Below, one piece after another: positions 44,742 through 55,649 of a stretch of DNA of 64,000 nucleotides. Source of the DNA: Catonia carolina. Its lineage: Eukaryota > Arthropoda > Insecta > Hemiptera > Achilidae. Both the position numbers and the translations under genes were made by a program. A model generated the notes under the pieces. It ran no database searches. It saw only the letters and a list, made by a program, of their open reading frames with translations, and was not told the origin of the DNA. How positions within the stretch are numbered: position 1 is the first letter of the stretch; each line of letters begins with the position of its first letter. The stretch is taken from positions 432,711,545-432,775,544 of the forward strand of contig JAQMRL010000001.1 of the NCBI GenBank assembly GCA_035578175.1, read 5' to 3'.

Positions 44742-45604
44742 TTCTTTGATGCACTCTCCCTCCACAAACAAAAATCGGGGAATGTGAAAATGAAAAGGTG
44801 GTAACCCTAATAATGTGTAATATTAATAAATAGTAGTTATACGTTTAAAGAATCATTTATCATAATTTATCAATCATTTATTTTTAATAGGTTCCGAAAA
44901 AACCTGGAAATATGTTACAATATGTATAACTTTTAATTATGGTTTAGGATATTAAACAGATTGTAATATTATTTAATATTATAAAATAAAGGGAAAATGA
45001 TAAGAACTAATTTATTATGATTTTCTTCGGTTGAATAAGTTAATAAGAAGCCAGAGTGTATGTTTATTTAGTACAGAAATAAAATATGATTAAGCCATTT
45101 AAATGATCCATGAAATTGTTGTGAATTAGAAGACGATGTCACATTGATATTCAACTGGTAGAGTAACACAGAAGAGAGAAGTGCAGTCTCTAACTCCTTA
45201 ATTAATTACTCTTCAAATTAGGAACATTATGCGCCCTGAATGACGTGTGACTTAATTGAATTGCATTTTGTAGCTGTCTTCCACTAATGCTCCTCTTAAT
45301 CAAGTTTTGACTCCGACAGTGTCTTGTTCTCAGAAGAGTGAAACGCAGAATGACATTACCAGTATTCGTTTAAGCCTAGATTAAATCATTCACTTAGTAC
45401 AGTATATCAATTAAATGGTTTCACCTTCTATACTGGTTTTAAACCTTATAATTAAATATTAATATAATGGAATTATTACAGGATTTCTAATCTTTTACGT
45501 TAATACTGCTATGATTCATTTACTTCTTAAGATCATTTAGAACCATGTAGTACGTACCTAATTACTTAAGCATTATATTTTATATTAAATAGCTTTGTAA
45601 CTTA
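44742..45604. other. Mostly non-coding; LTR-like end at 44865-44927
   Basis: No gene recognised. At 44865-44927, atcatttatttttaatagg, ttccgaaaaaacctgg and aaatatgttaca resemble the LTR-G 3' terminus. The rest shows nothing. Confidence 0.4.
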
Positions 45605-46623
45605 AATATAAAAGGACGGATTGTCAGTTTTGCGGATGATACTGTTTTGTTGTTCACGGGTCTAACTGGGAGGATACCAAATATAAGGCTGAAATGGGGC
45701 TCAGAATTGTTAAGGAATGGCTTGATTCAAATTTGTTAACATTAAATTGCCAAAAAACATATTTTCTGGCCTTTTCTGCATCAGTCCAGGGACTACCCAT
45801 GTTTGATAATTTAAAGGTTCACACATGTTCAGGTGAAGTGAACTGTTCTTACAAAGTTGTTATTCGTCAGCAAATAATAAAGTACTTGGGTATATTTGAC
45901 TGTTATCTTAAATGGACTGAGAATATTTAAGGTCTTTGTCAGCGTGTAAGAAAATTGATATTTATATTCAAGAAACTTAGAGGAGTACATTAAAAATTGT
46001 TTACTTAGCTATTGTGCAGTCGGTACTAACTAACGTACGGTATAATTAAATGGGGTGGTACCAATTTGTCTTCTTAGGACTCCGTACAGAAAGTGCAGAA
46101 GTTGATCGTACGAATAATAAATAAGACAACCAAGGTCGGAGCAGCTTTTTCAAGAATTCAACATCCGCCAAATATTTGCAAGAGAAGCTCTTATTTTCGC
46201 GTGTAAAAATATAAAAGATTTTACTACAAGAGCACACCATTATACCTAGTATTAAATATATAAATTTACGGGAAAATTGCAAGAAGCAAGAAGGCACAAA
46301 CCTAAACAAAATGTACAAAAACCATATATGATTATAATACAAGGAACAAGGATCTCTTACTTTTACACAAGGCCTCAAAAACTTTATACCAAAGGCATTT
46401 CTGCTATTTAGCGCCCAAACTGCTCAATCTGCTCCCCTACAAATTAAAAATATGCCGGACATCATAAGGTATAAAACAACAGTAACCATTTGGCTATTGG
46501 AAGTAGGGAGAGACGCTAAAGAAAAAATGGTTACAACAGGATGTATCAGGTATGTAACAGTATGTAGTTTTGTGAGCTCGTCTACCGGTTTTAATTTTAG
46601 TTTTTCTATATTTTTAAATAAAT
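45605..46623 (+). pseudogene. LINE ORF2 fragment: RT palm to C-terminus
   Basis: Opens with GRIVSFADDTVLLFTG, the catalytic (F)ADD motif of the reverse transcriptase palm. A frame change near 45660 leads to MGLRIVKEWLDSNLLTLNCQ and KTYFLAFSASVQGLPMFDNL, then IKYLGIFDCYLKWTENI and a stop. Later blocks are QKVQKLIVRIINKTTKVGAA, YNTRNKDLLLLHKASKTLYQ and RHFCYLAPKLLNLLPYKLK. It is of the CR1/Jockey style, like the 3' piece at 36.9 kb. The segment ends at aaataaataa just before the next LINE begins. Confidence 0.7.
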
Positions 46624-48938
46624 AACTGGTCAGACCAGACCAGTTATAATAGAAACAGGCATCCAAATTCCGCTAGTAACATCCATACCTCGACCTAGGT
46701 GGAACTTCAAGAAAGCAAACTGGGAACACTTCTCAAGAGATTTGGACAAATGCCTGGGCTAGATACCACCAATCAGCAAGAATTGTAACAGGTTTATTGG
46801 AGCAGTAACAAGCACTGCTAAGAAACACATTCCTAGGGGATTTCGCGAGGAATATGTTCCAGGCTGGTCTCAAAACAGTGAGGAACTCTATCGGTGCTTT
46901 CGGGAAACAGGCAATCAGGAGGTGGCAGACGAACTTCTTCAAAGCCTTGATGATGCTAGACAACAAAAATGGACAACAACAGTAGAGAGTATGAACTTCC
47001 AGACCTCAAGCCGTCAAGCGTGGACATTGCTACGAAAATTGGGCAGTGCAGCTCCGATTCAAAGACAAAAAACTGGTGTCACCCCAAATGCTGTAGCGTC
47101 TCACATAGTGACAACATCTAGAGCACCAAAAGATAAGGAACACTCAATCCAGGTTTAGCAGGAACTGAGAAAGATGAAAAATGATGCAGTGGTGACTGAA
47201 TATGCACAACCTTTCACAGCAGAAGAAATTGGACTTGCGCTTAGAGATATGAAACCTGGTAAAGCACCCGGATTTGATAACATCAACCCAGAATTCCTTA
47301 TAAATTGTAGAAAATATGCAAGGGTTTGGCTGGCAAGATTTTTCACAGATGTAATGCAAACTGGTAATGTACCTAAGGAATTGAAGCAATCAAAAATAAT
47401 AGCAATTCTCAAGCCTGGGAAACCAGCAGACTCACCTAAAAGTTACAGACCTATTGCATTGCTATCGGTGATTTACAAATTACTGGAACGGCTCATCCAC
47501 AATAGAATCTGCCAAAGTGTCCTTGATGTGATACCACATGAACAGGCTGGCTTTAGGCCAAAACGGAGCTGCTGTGACCAGGTCCTTTCATTGACAACAT
47601 TCATTGAAAGTGGATTTCAAGAGAAGCTTAAAACCTCCGCTGCTTTCATTGACTTATCAGCAGCCTATGATACAGTGTGGAGAGAGGGCATGATTTATAA
47701 GTTTCTTCGTGTAATTCCATGCAAAATAACATCTCGTCTCTTAAATAACATGCTGAATGACAGAACATTTCAAGTCATCATGGGTTCCAACAAAAGCACA
47801 CAGAGGAAACTGAAAAATGGTCTGTTCCAAGGATCGGTGCTCGCCCCGCTCCTCTTCAGCCTCTACATTGCAGACTTGCCCAAGACTACATCCAAAAAGT
47901 TTGGCTATGCTGATGATTGGGTGTTAGCAACTAGGTGTGGATCGTTTGAGGAGGCGGAACAAGTTCTTTCTCATGATTTGAAGAGAATGGGTAGATATTT
48001 CCGACAATGGCGCTTGCAGCCTAATGCTAGCAAGACTGAGGTTTCTTGCTTTCACCTTAACAACAAACTTGCCAAGAGAGAGCTCAAAATCCAGTTCGAG
48101 AACAAATTGCTTCTTCACAATAGTACCCCAAAATATCTAGGCATAACACTTGATAGAACTCTTTCTTTCAAACATCATCTATCAAGAATAGCAGAGAAAT
48201 TGAAAGCAAGGAATAATATTATACAAAAGCTCTGTGGAACAACTTGGGGAGCTTCAGCCTCAACTCTTCGCTCAACAGCTCTGAGCCTTGTGTTCTCAGC
48301 TGCTGAATACTGTGCACCTGTCTGGCTAAACAGCCCTCACACTCATAGAGTAGACGCCCAACTCAACAATACCATGAGAATGATCACTGGCGCTATCAGA
48401 TCAACACCTACCGAATGGCTTCCAGTATTGAGCCACATACCACCCCCAAATCTGCGCCGCAAGAATGCCCTCATTAGAGAGTATGATAAGATTGTCGACA
48501 ATCAAGACCTGAGAATTCATGAGGATATTGAAAACGCAAATAAAACTCGTCTGCGATCAAGAAAGGCCACCTACAAAAACTGCAATTACTGCCAAAGAGG
48601 AAGCATTTAACATACCCAGTGCATGGCAGCAAGAATGGGCATCAAAGCAGCAAGAACAAATCCCATGGTTTTCACAAAAACCACCAGGTTTTGGACTACC
48701 TCGTAGAAAATGGTCAGCTCTAAATAGAATAAGAACAAAACACGGTAGGTGTGCTGATTTATTGTTTAAATGGGGCAAAATACCATCGCCTTTATGTGAG
48801 TGTGGTCAAAGACAAACTATTGATCACATAGTGAAAGAGTGCAGAATAACTGCCTTTAGAGGAGGGACAAGAGCGGATTTCCTGATGGCAACTCCAGAAT
48901 CAATAGCCTACTTGGACAGACTGGATGTCTGTATATAG
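46624..48938 (+). pseudogene. LINE ORF2: best-preserved reverse transcriptase in window
   Basis: The conceptual protein starts at the end of the endonuclease domain (TRPVIIETGIQIPLVTSIPR, then PRWNFKKANW) and passes through HIPRGFREEYVPGW. A TAG stop at 47156-47158 precedes a 478-codon open frame (47174-48610). RT landmarks: SYRPIALLSVIYKLLERLI (~47431), AFIDLSAAYDTVW (47641-47679, motif A), NGLFQGSVLAPLLFSLYIAD (~47817), GYADD (catalytic, ~47903-47916), RQWRLQPNASKTEV and KYLGITLDRTLSF. After RT: YCAPVWLNSPHTHRVDAQLN. A frame change near 48540 leads to RRKWSALNRIRTKHGRCADL and CECGQRQTIDHIVKEC, a CxC-H-C zinc-binding-like motif, and the stop at 48936. The endonuclease is missing, so it is 5'-truncated. 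The protein resembles a Jockey/I-group family widespread in arthropods; the clade is not certain. Confidence 0.85.
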
Positions 48939-49526
48939 ACTTAAGCATGTTTTTATAATTACGTACTGTATGTACATATTTTTCATGTTTTTTTTTATGA
49001 CTATTTGTTTCCCAAACAATCATTAATGTTATTTCCCATCCTTATAGACAGAGAGTCATATTTGATCCCAATATATAACAATTATGATGCTGATTTTTAA
49101 ATGTCTTGAAAAGCCATACGCTAAATAATTTATATAAATTCTTTTGTCTTGCATATTATATTGTTTGTTTTGTTTTTCAATTGTACATATAATTATATAA
49201 CAGCATATTATTTTTTTAATAAAAATGTCTTAGTAGTTTAATTAGTATTTAAGTAACTAACACGTAGTTGTAATTACTGACACACTAATAGATTACCGTA
49301 GTACAGTAGTTGCAGTAGTATAATGGACAAAGAAGCACTGAATTGACCTCCCCCTGAACATGGGAAACCATAGTTGGATTTATTTCCCCACCACGAATTA
49401 AAATAAATAGTTTTTAGATTATCAAAGTATAATTAAGGAAATTAACATTTTATTATGTATTGATATTTATTTTTTTGTAAGCAATGGTAAATAAATAAAT
49501 TATATACTATCCATGTCTGCATGACT
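48939..49526. other. LINE 3' UTR and A+T-rich flank
   Basis: No gene. The first part is probably the 3' UTR of the LINE ending at 48938; its end could not be fixed. No poly(A) tail or target duplication was identified. Confidence 0.4.
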
Positions 49527-49529
49527 TAC

Positions 49530-50970
49530 GAGGGGGACCTAAAAGTAACGAGAGTCTTTATAGGTATTTTATTTATCAATATTTTTACAACAATATTTGA
49601 TCACCTTTAAAGTATTCACCATAAGATAGTATGCATTTGTCCATCTTTTTTCCACAGTTCAAAACAATTTTTAAACTCACTGATTGGGATGTCCTTTAAG
49701 AAGAGATGGCAGGATGGTTTTAACTCAAAATTCCGATTTTTGGTTTTTTATGTTTTTCAATAGTTTAGGCCTAGATCTACCAGAAAAATTATTAAATTAC
49801 GTCAAAAAAATATTTTTTTTATGAAAAATTAAGTTTTTATCAAGTTTACACAGAAAAATAAATCATGTTACCAAGAACGAATATTTTTCACAATTTTATA
49901 CTGCTCGTTTTAGTGCAAAGAGAATTTTAGTTTTTAAAACACCTGCATCACTGTTTTTTGCATTCTCAGCTGTTGGTTCAGCTTTCTGAACTACTGTTGA
50001 TGGGAAATTTACTTGTTTTTGATTTGTGCCTTCTCGTTTCTTGCATTTTCCCGTAAATTTAGATATAACACTAGGTACATTTTTCTCAGAAACTAATAAA
50101 CCTACCGGACTGAAATTTTTACCAGTTAATTATCTTGTATATCCACACAAACCGACATTTTTTATGACTTCCTCAGGTGCTCCAAAAATTAGTAATACGC
50201 AAAAAACGTCGAAAACAATTTGTAAAAATTTTATGTTATTCGTAATATTTAAAAAAAATGGTTTAGTCCAAAGATTTAATTGAAAAAAATGTCAGTAGCT
50301 CGAGAAGAAACCCGACACCTATGGTGTGTAAAGTTTAATTTCCCTATCTTTTACCAATCCTATGAAAAATGTATCTAAAAATATAAAATTTAACATTGGC
50401 GGGATACAAAGTACAGTCTCCCCTTAAGCCCTCCAGCGATTTTTGTCTCACTTCTCCCACAACCCAAAAAATTTTCCTTTCATGTCCCTTATCAGCCTAG
50501 GGAACATAAATAAGTCACAGGGTGCCAGGTCGGGTGAATAGGGCGGGTGAACAACCGGGGTTATTCTATTCTTGCTCAGAAACTGCACACAAATAATAAG
50601 TGTGAGTAGAAGTGTGGCACAAGTTTGGCTGCAACTCTCCTAATCTGACAAAATTCTCTGAATTGAACTCCATGACATTTTAGTCATATCAAACAGTTCG
50701 TCAATTGTTGGGGACTATCTTCACGGACAAAAGTGTTGATTTTTTCAACGATTACATAGGTTCTTAAAGTTAAGGGGCGCCTAGAAATATGTTGGTCTTC
50801 AATCGACGTTTCAACCCTTTTGAAACATGAAAACCAGTTGTAGACTCGAGATTTACTCAATTGATCTTCCTTGTAAGCAATTTGGAGCATTTCAAAAGTT
50901 TCTACAGTTGTTTCTCCTAACAGGAACAAAATTTTACTGCTACATGTTTTCTTCGAAAGAGGAAATCTTG
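49530..50970 (-). pseudogene. Mariner transposase, N-terminal and C-terminal remnants
   Basis: On the minus strand: FLLGETTVETFEMLQIAYKE, LSKSRVYNWFSCFKRVETSI, EDQHISRRPLTLRT and VEKINTFVREDSPQQLTNCL, the paired HTH domain of mariner with the usual VYxWFxxFKxG and EDxxRxGRP landmarks. Then RRVAAKLVPHF, and after a deletion HPTWHPVTYLCSLG-like sequence (decayed SPDLAPCDYFLFP), SETKIAGGL, and beyond the TTAA-E insertion LKDIPISEFKNCFELWKKDG. Catalytic segments between HTH and SPDLAP are deleted. The insertion falls at a TTAA within the codons for GL-KD. Confidence 0.75.
49700..50423. mobile_element. TTAA-E copy 1, inserted in mariner
   Basis: TTAA flanks at 49696-49699 and 50424-50427. The ends are gaagagatggca and the complement of the right end, ggggagactgta. 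The body (ggttttaactcaaaattccg, tgttggttcagctttctg, aacattggcgggatacaaag) matches the copy at 59.3 kb. It is non-coding in practice; an 85-codon frame at 50026 is not conserved in the other copy. piggyBac-like by target site, but its ends lack the CCC start. Confidence 0.85.
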
Positions 50971-51137
50971 TTTCACTTAAAAATTTACTATAGACGAACG
51001 GGTGGACTCACAGTGACGAGGGTTGGCGTACTGACTTAAGAGTTTCCCTACAAGAGCTTCACCATCGAGAACTCGTTCCCCCAACATCGCTCCCCTCCAC
51101 AGCTCTAGTCTTATTACTTTTGAGTTCCTTCGTATAA

Positions 51138-51362
51138 TTTTTTTAAACCCCAATGTATGAACATTACAGTCTGTTCAATTTAGAACAATAAGCAATCTTA
51201 ATGATCCAATAAGATGAGAATAATATGTATGATGTGTAAAATGAAGTGTAGTCTTGTACAGACTCAGGCCGACCATTCGTGAGAAGGTATGGTTAATTTA
51301 ATCACAACCATCAAAGTACATCGGTAACTACTAGATATTATTCAGATCCGTTTAACACTTTT
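51138..51362 (-). repeat. SINE-D copy, head missing
   Basis: Complement of the SINE-D body: acagtctgttcaatttagaa, aatgaagtgtagtcttgtac, agactcaggccgaccattcg, atggttaatttaatcacaac and tcggtaactactaga. It stops before the tRNA-like head. It lies immediately beside the mariner end at 51132. Confidence 0.7.
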
Positions 51363-51511
51363 TCAAACTCTAAAAGAAGATATAAAAATGGCTCGGATCT
51401 TTAGTTACTTTAGTCTAATGTAGGATGAAATAAGGTAAATGTGATTAGGCATGTTGAGGAATTAGGCAGATTAGGTATTATAGTTGGTTTCAGATGTAAG
51501 AGTAATTTATT

Positions 51512-51640
51512 ATCACCGGATGGTTAGGTCAAGTAGCGTAGGAAAACCTTAAATCTTTGGTGGCCATGAGAAGGATCATTTATTTGTGTTTCTGCCGGGA
51601 CGAACAGTTGGTTGGTGGCCCTGAAAAGGGTTGGTGGAAA
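51512..51640 (-). repeat. Repeat carrying histone-like 3' stem-loop, copy 1
   Basis: The plus strand shows atcaccggatgg, aaaccttaaatctttggtgg and at 51613-51630 tggtggccctgaaaaggg. As the complement this is cccttttcagggccacca, the inner part of the metazoan histone mRNA 3' stem-loop (consensus GGCCCUUUUCAGGGCC then ACCA). The outer stem pairs are not conserved (aaccc against gggcc). A related segment lies at 55650-55715. Confidence 0.45.
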
Positions 51641-52002
51641 ACTTAAACTTTAAGGAGTTGGTCCTGAGAAGGACTGCTGTGTTGTTCCCAAAAGAACAAC
51701 GTGTGGTGAGAGAGAATAGCTGCGAGCGGCGAGAAAAGTGATACAGGTGGGTTAGTCTTAGACTGAAGGAGAAGTTTTTGAGGTCCCTTCGACCACTCTA
51801 AGTGAATGCTTGCTCAGCACCTCTTTTTGCGTTCCATAATCAACCGTAGCCATTTTAACCAAGCGTTTATACGACCATAAAATATAGAAAAACTAAAAAT
51901 GTTGTTTATTTTTTAATAAATTATTTAATAGGCACATACAGTACAAGCACATAATTACTGTCTTTCATTATTATTATAGCATATACCAATTAATCTATGT
52001 AG
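51641..52002. other. Non-coding stretch
   Basis: Contains further gg-tcctgagaagg-like copies (near 51659) of the motif above and otherwise nothing recognised. Confidence 0.35.
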
Positions 52003-52496
52003 TCTATATAAAATTCGATGTATGTGTGTGTGTGTGTAAGTATGTGTGTATGTATGTGTGTATGTTTGTGTGGATGTTCCTCTTTATCCCCTAAATCACT
52101 GAACCGATTTTCATGCAGTTTATTTTATGTTGTAACTATAATGCCGGTGCAGGTTTTAGGCTATTGAAACCCTTAAAAAGTTAGCCCTAAAGGGTTGAAA
52201 ATAATGTTTATATCCTACATTAAGGCTTTTATGAGGTTAGATAAAAAATGATTGCAGCGAAATCTACTGAATATTTTGTGAACTATGTAGAAAAACATTG
52301 TTTCTATGCTTGCAGCGAAATCTACCGAATATTTTGTGAACTATGTAGAAAAACATTGAGCCGTGTTCGAGGTTTTGTTTTTGTTGATGTACGTGTACTT
52401 TGTCGTGGTTTTTCACGACTAGAATCATTTATATCATATTTAAAAAAAAGTGATTACACAATTTTTCGCGTGCAAAGCCGCGAAGGGTCATGCTAG
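52003..52496 (+). mobile_element. Non-autonomous Helitron
   Basis: Begins TCTATATAAAATTCGATGTA and ends ...GGGTCATGCTAG followed by T. A hairpin (ttcgcg, loop tgcaaagc, cgcgaa) sits 8 nt before the terminal CTAG. TC start, a 3' hairpin and a CTRR end followed by T are the marks of Helitrons; the absence of inverted ends and target duplication also fits. It contains a GT/TATG-rich tract (52019-52075) and two near-identical 58-bp direct units starting tgcagcgaaatctac (52253 and 52311). No RepHel protein. Confidence 0.75.
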
Positions 52497-53024
52497 TTCA
52501 ATACAAAATAAATGGATAAAAATAAAGTAATTATTTATAAATTTATTAATTAATTACAAAATTGATTTTTTATGTATTTTATAGATTAGGAAAATGTATT
52601 TTATAGTAGGCTACTATGTACTCACATATTATTACAATATTTTTGTTAGTATCAGCAAAATTTTTGAAACATTTTTATGAAAGACCTATAAAAAGATAAT
52701 GTAATACATAATTATTAATTTTGTAAAATAATGAAGTCTTATTTAAATACAATGCCAGCAAATATTTTTATTTTGTATCACTTTCATAATCATTATAAAA
52801 ATTAGAAAATGTTTATTTGGCCTTGATTCTACGAATTCTCGTAATATTATTGTTTCAGTTATGTAACTTTTAAGAAAATTCTTATTGTGTACATTAATAA
52901 ACTATTTCCTGATAAGCCTAAAATGGTATAGTCTATAAACTTTTATTAGTCTATTTATATTATATTGCTGTAATGATAAACAAAGCAGAATGTTAATTTT
53001 GCTTAGTCATTAACAACATTCAAC
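52497..53024. other. Non-coding A+T-rich stretch
   Basis: No gene or shared repeat was recognised. Confidence 0.4.
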
Positions 53025-53116
53025 CCATCGGGTTGGTTTAGTGTTAAAGTCGTCGTCGCGAGTCAGCTGTTTAACAGTTAATTTTTTGAGACAACGGTTC
53101 CATGGTTCAAATCCTA
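53025..53116 (+). repeat. SINE-D head only
   Basis: tRNA-like head with cgggttggtttagtgttaaa (A-box region), gcgagtcagctgtttaacag and B-box-like ggttcaaatcctagta; the body is absent here. The body segment at 54.4 kb lies in the same orientation beyond a solo LTR, so the two may be parts of one split copy. Confidence 0.65.
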
Positions 53117-53296
53117 GTACACTGTGGACAATTCGAACTGGCACAACTCTTGCTCTACGTGTACACACAGTTCCGCATAAAGTATATCCATAAACTATTC
53201 TTTCACCAAGGTCTACAAATTTTTAATGTAGAAAAATGCCTACAACCTTATTTCAATGTACAAACATACAAATAATTATTTCATTTTAAAATATAT

Positions 53297-54060
53297 TGTG
53301 ACACTTATTGCTAAGGTCCGTTTCGGGATCTAGGTTATTAAATAATTAATACGCTAAAGTTTACAAATTACAAATATTTATTAGACTAAAAGATTACAAA
53401 ATAAATGATTAAACTAATTATAGTTAAATAACACAATAAATGATTTAATAATTCACTTAAACTAGATAATAAACAATAAATAACTTAATAACTTACTTAG
53501 CCTACTTACAATCACTTTTATAGATTACACTAACATACAACACAAACTGAATTCACAAAACTACACATTAACTTTACAATACACACACAACAAAGAGACG
53601 GTATAACAATCTTACTCGGATACGTAATCTGTTTACGCACCTCGACAATCAAACGGCAAAGATCACACGAATACTGACTGACCGCACTCGGGGTCTCTTT
53701 TTATACCTACTCATTCATAAAGATCGTTCCAGAACAAAGTAGTGAAATCTACTCAAGTACAAAAATAACTCTTTATTAATGAATGCTAGAAAAATCCTTT
53801 TGTTAACAAGTCAACTATTGTAAATAGAAAACGTAAACAACCCCATAAACAACTTCATAAAAATACCCTTTTTATAACACACAATACCCTTTTATAATAG
53901 GCGTACCATTATGGTTAAAACTGTCATTTATTGCTGCTATTGTGTTGTTATTTTTATTATTATTACTTTCTCTTGTTGTTACTATTATTTCTTAACTATT
54001 TTTATGAATGGAATTCTGGAAGATTCGTGAGCGATCCCGTCTTTTCTCGATCTTGTTACA
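53297..54060 (-). repeat. Solo LTR
   Basis: A 764-bp segment that on the minus strand starts TGTAACAAGATCGAGAAAAG and ends AGCAATAAGTGTCACA, i.e. TG...CA with TGT/ACA termini. It is flanked on both sides by atatat (53291-53296 and 54061-54066), compatible with a 4- or 6-bp target duplication but ambiguous because of the repeat. A TATA-like tataaaaagagacc occurs in the minus strand near 53705-53692. The ending ctagatcccgaaacggacct resembles LTR-G. No internal retroviral-type genes are present. Confidence 0.65.
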
Positions 54061-54399
54061 ATATATTTAATTTGACCTAATAAAAATTTAAATTATAAAT
54101 TACAACAACGAAACTGCAAAAACTCACTAAACTATACTCTACAGACGCACGCAACTAATAAACAAATTGGTCTGAATATAAAATGGACAGAAAATCATGT
54201 AATATGAAAACAAATTAGTCACATCATTATGTCTGACAGATTATAAATAACAGTGAAAACAAAGCATAGTGACCGTGCGTGAGCCGCACGTTACAGTAGC
54301 GATTGTATACTGTAGTGACTGTACCGTCGTTGCATGACGAGGGGCGAAGAGTGGAGTAAATAAACACCGAAGCTGCTTGTACCAATTGAATTGTCCAAT

Positions 54400-54640
54400 G
54401 TATAAAGGTAGTTTTCTTTTATACGTATTTGAATAATAAACATTGGTTACCGGTTTAATTTTATGGTTAAGGTTCAATTGACCATACGCTCTCAGGAATG
54501 GTTGGCCTGAGTATGTACAGGACCACGCCTTATTTACACGTCATACATAAAATCATGTTCATATCAGTGGGTCGATGGGAGTTGCTTATTTGTTTTTAAA
54601 TTGAACAGATTACAACGTACCACATTAAGGCGTAAAAAAA
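54400..54640 (+). repeat. SINE-D body without head
   Basis: Blocks aaaggtagttttcttttata, attggttaccggtttaattt, ggttcaattgaccatacgct, caggaatggttggcctgagt and attgaacagattacaacgta follow the family order. It starts just where the tRNA-like head would end. Confidence 0.75.
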
Positions 54641-54901
54641 TAACAACATAAAATCCATTGGTATAAAAATCGAATGTGTAAGGAGTAAATTAACAATTGA
54701 ATGGCTCAATAGAAAAACGTTGCAAGTGACAAAATTTACAAAAGTGACGTTTCAGTGGGATACGTTCTATTTGATTATAATAGTGAATTCTAACGGGTAG
54801 AATTGCAACTAAAATCTTGGAAATTCTTGAAACAAAATCGTCGTACAGTGAAAAATCGTTATACAGCTAAGAATCCGATGGTATCTTTCACTTTCTGTAA
54901 A

Positions 54902-55115
54902 TTATTATTTTTTTTAATTCATTTATTTAATGTCGCATCAACTACAACGGTCATTAGCGACGACGTTGGGGTGTAACTATTTTGTACAATGGAGGATGAA
55001 ATGATTTTCTTTTTGTACGGTAACGTATGAAAATATGCCGTGCCTGAGTGGGATTCAAACCCAGGACCGCATGATGAGAGGCGAGCACGTTACCAACTGC
55101 GCCAATGCGGCCGGC
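54902..55115 (-). repeat. SINE-C, complete, with 8-bp target duplication
   Basis: The octamer tctgtaaa flanks it at 54894-54901 and 55116-55123. On the minus strand: gccggccgcattggcgcagttgg-type head with an intact A box (tggcgcagttgg), B box changed by one base (ggtttgaatcc), body and A-rich tail. First SINE-C subfamily. Confidence 0.9.
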
Positions 55116-55649
55116 TCTGTAAAAATTTGTTTTTGTTACTTGCAACGTTTTTCCGTAGACCCATTCAATTATTAAATATGTTATGCCTAACGTAAGCAAT
55201 TAAAGTTAATTCTATTTGTTTTTGGAACAATCGCTCTGTTCTGCTATAAGCTGGATGCGTAATTTTAGTTACAGAAAATGCTTAGCGCGGGCTATTCCAA
55301 TGGTGAGACAAAAATTCCGTCTAACTGATATCGTATTTAACTAAGTTATGATAATTTTATGAGAAAGCATTGAAGTACACATTCGAAGCACCGGCGTAGC
55401 CTATTAGGGTCTTTTCACATTATACGGTTTGGACCGCACAGTAAAAAACCGGACAGGGACACATTATTTTAGTATAATGGGGAAGAGAAACGAGCCGGAT
55501 AGCAGTCTTCCACTGGTACTGCAACCACAGTGACCGATAACTTAGTGGTGTACGTAATAAAATGCACACATTCATATTTACATGATTTTTTTTATATGTA
55601 GATCTAAATATCTATGTAAGTGTAGTGTTTAAGTAATTAGTTGAAAAAT

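Larger units (their letters stand above)
49529..51132 (-). mobile_element. Mariner element, deleted, split by TTAA-E
   Basis: TA at 49527-49528 and 51133-51134 flank ends cgagggggacctaaaagtaa and the complement cgaaggaactcaaaagtaat. The 1604 bp include a 724-bp TTAA-E insertion, leaving ~0.88 kb of mariner, so the central part of the ~1.3-kb element is also missing. Its termini and protein differ from those of the two foldback mariners, so it is a separate lineage. Confidence 0.85.

Noticed and set aside
50026..50283. 85-codon open frame
   Set aside because: It lies in TTAA-E; the corresponding region of the 59.3-kb copy does not keep the frame.
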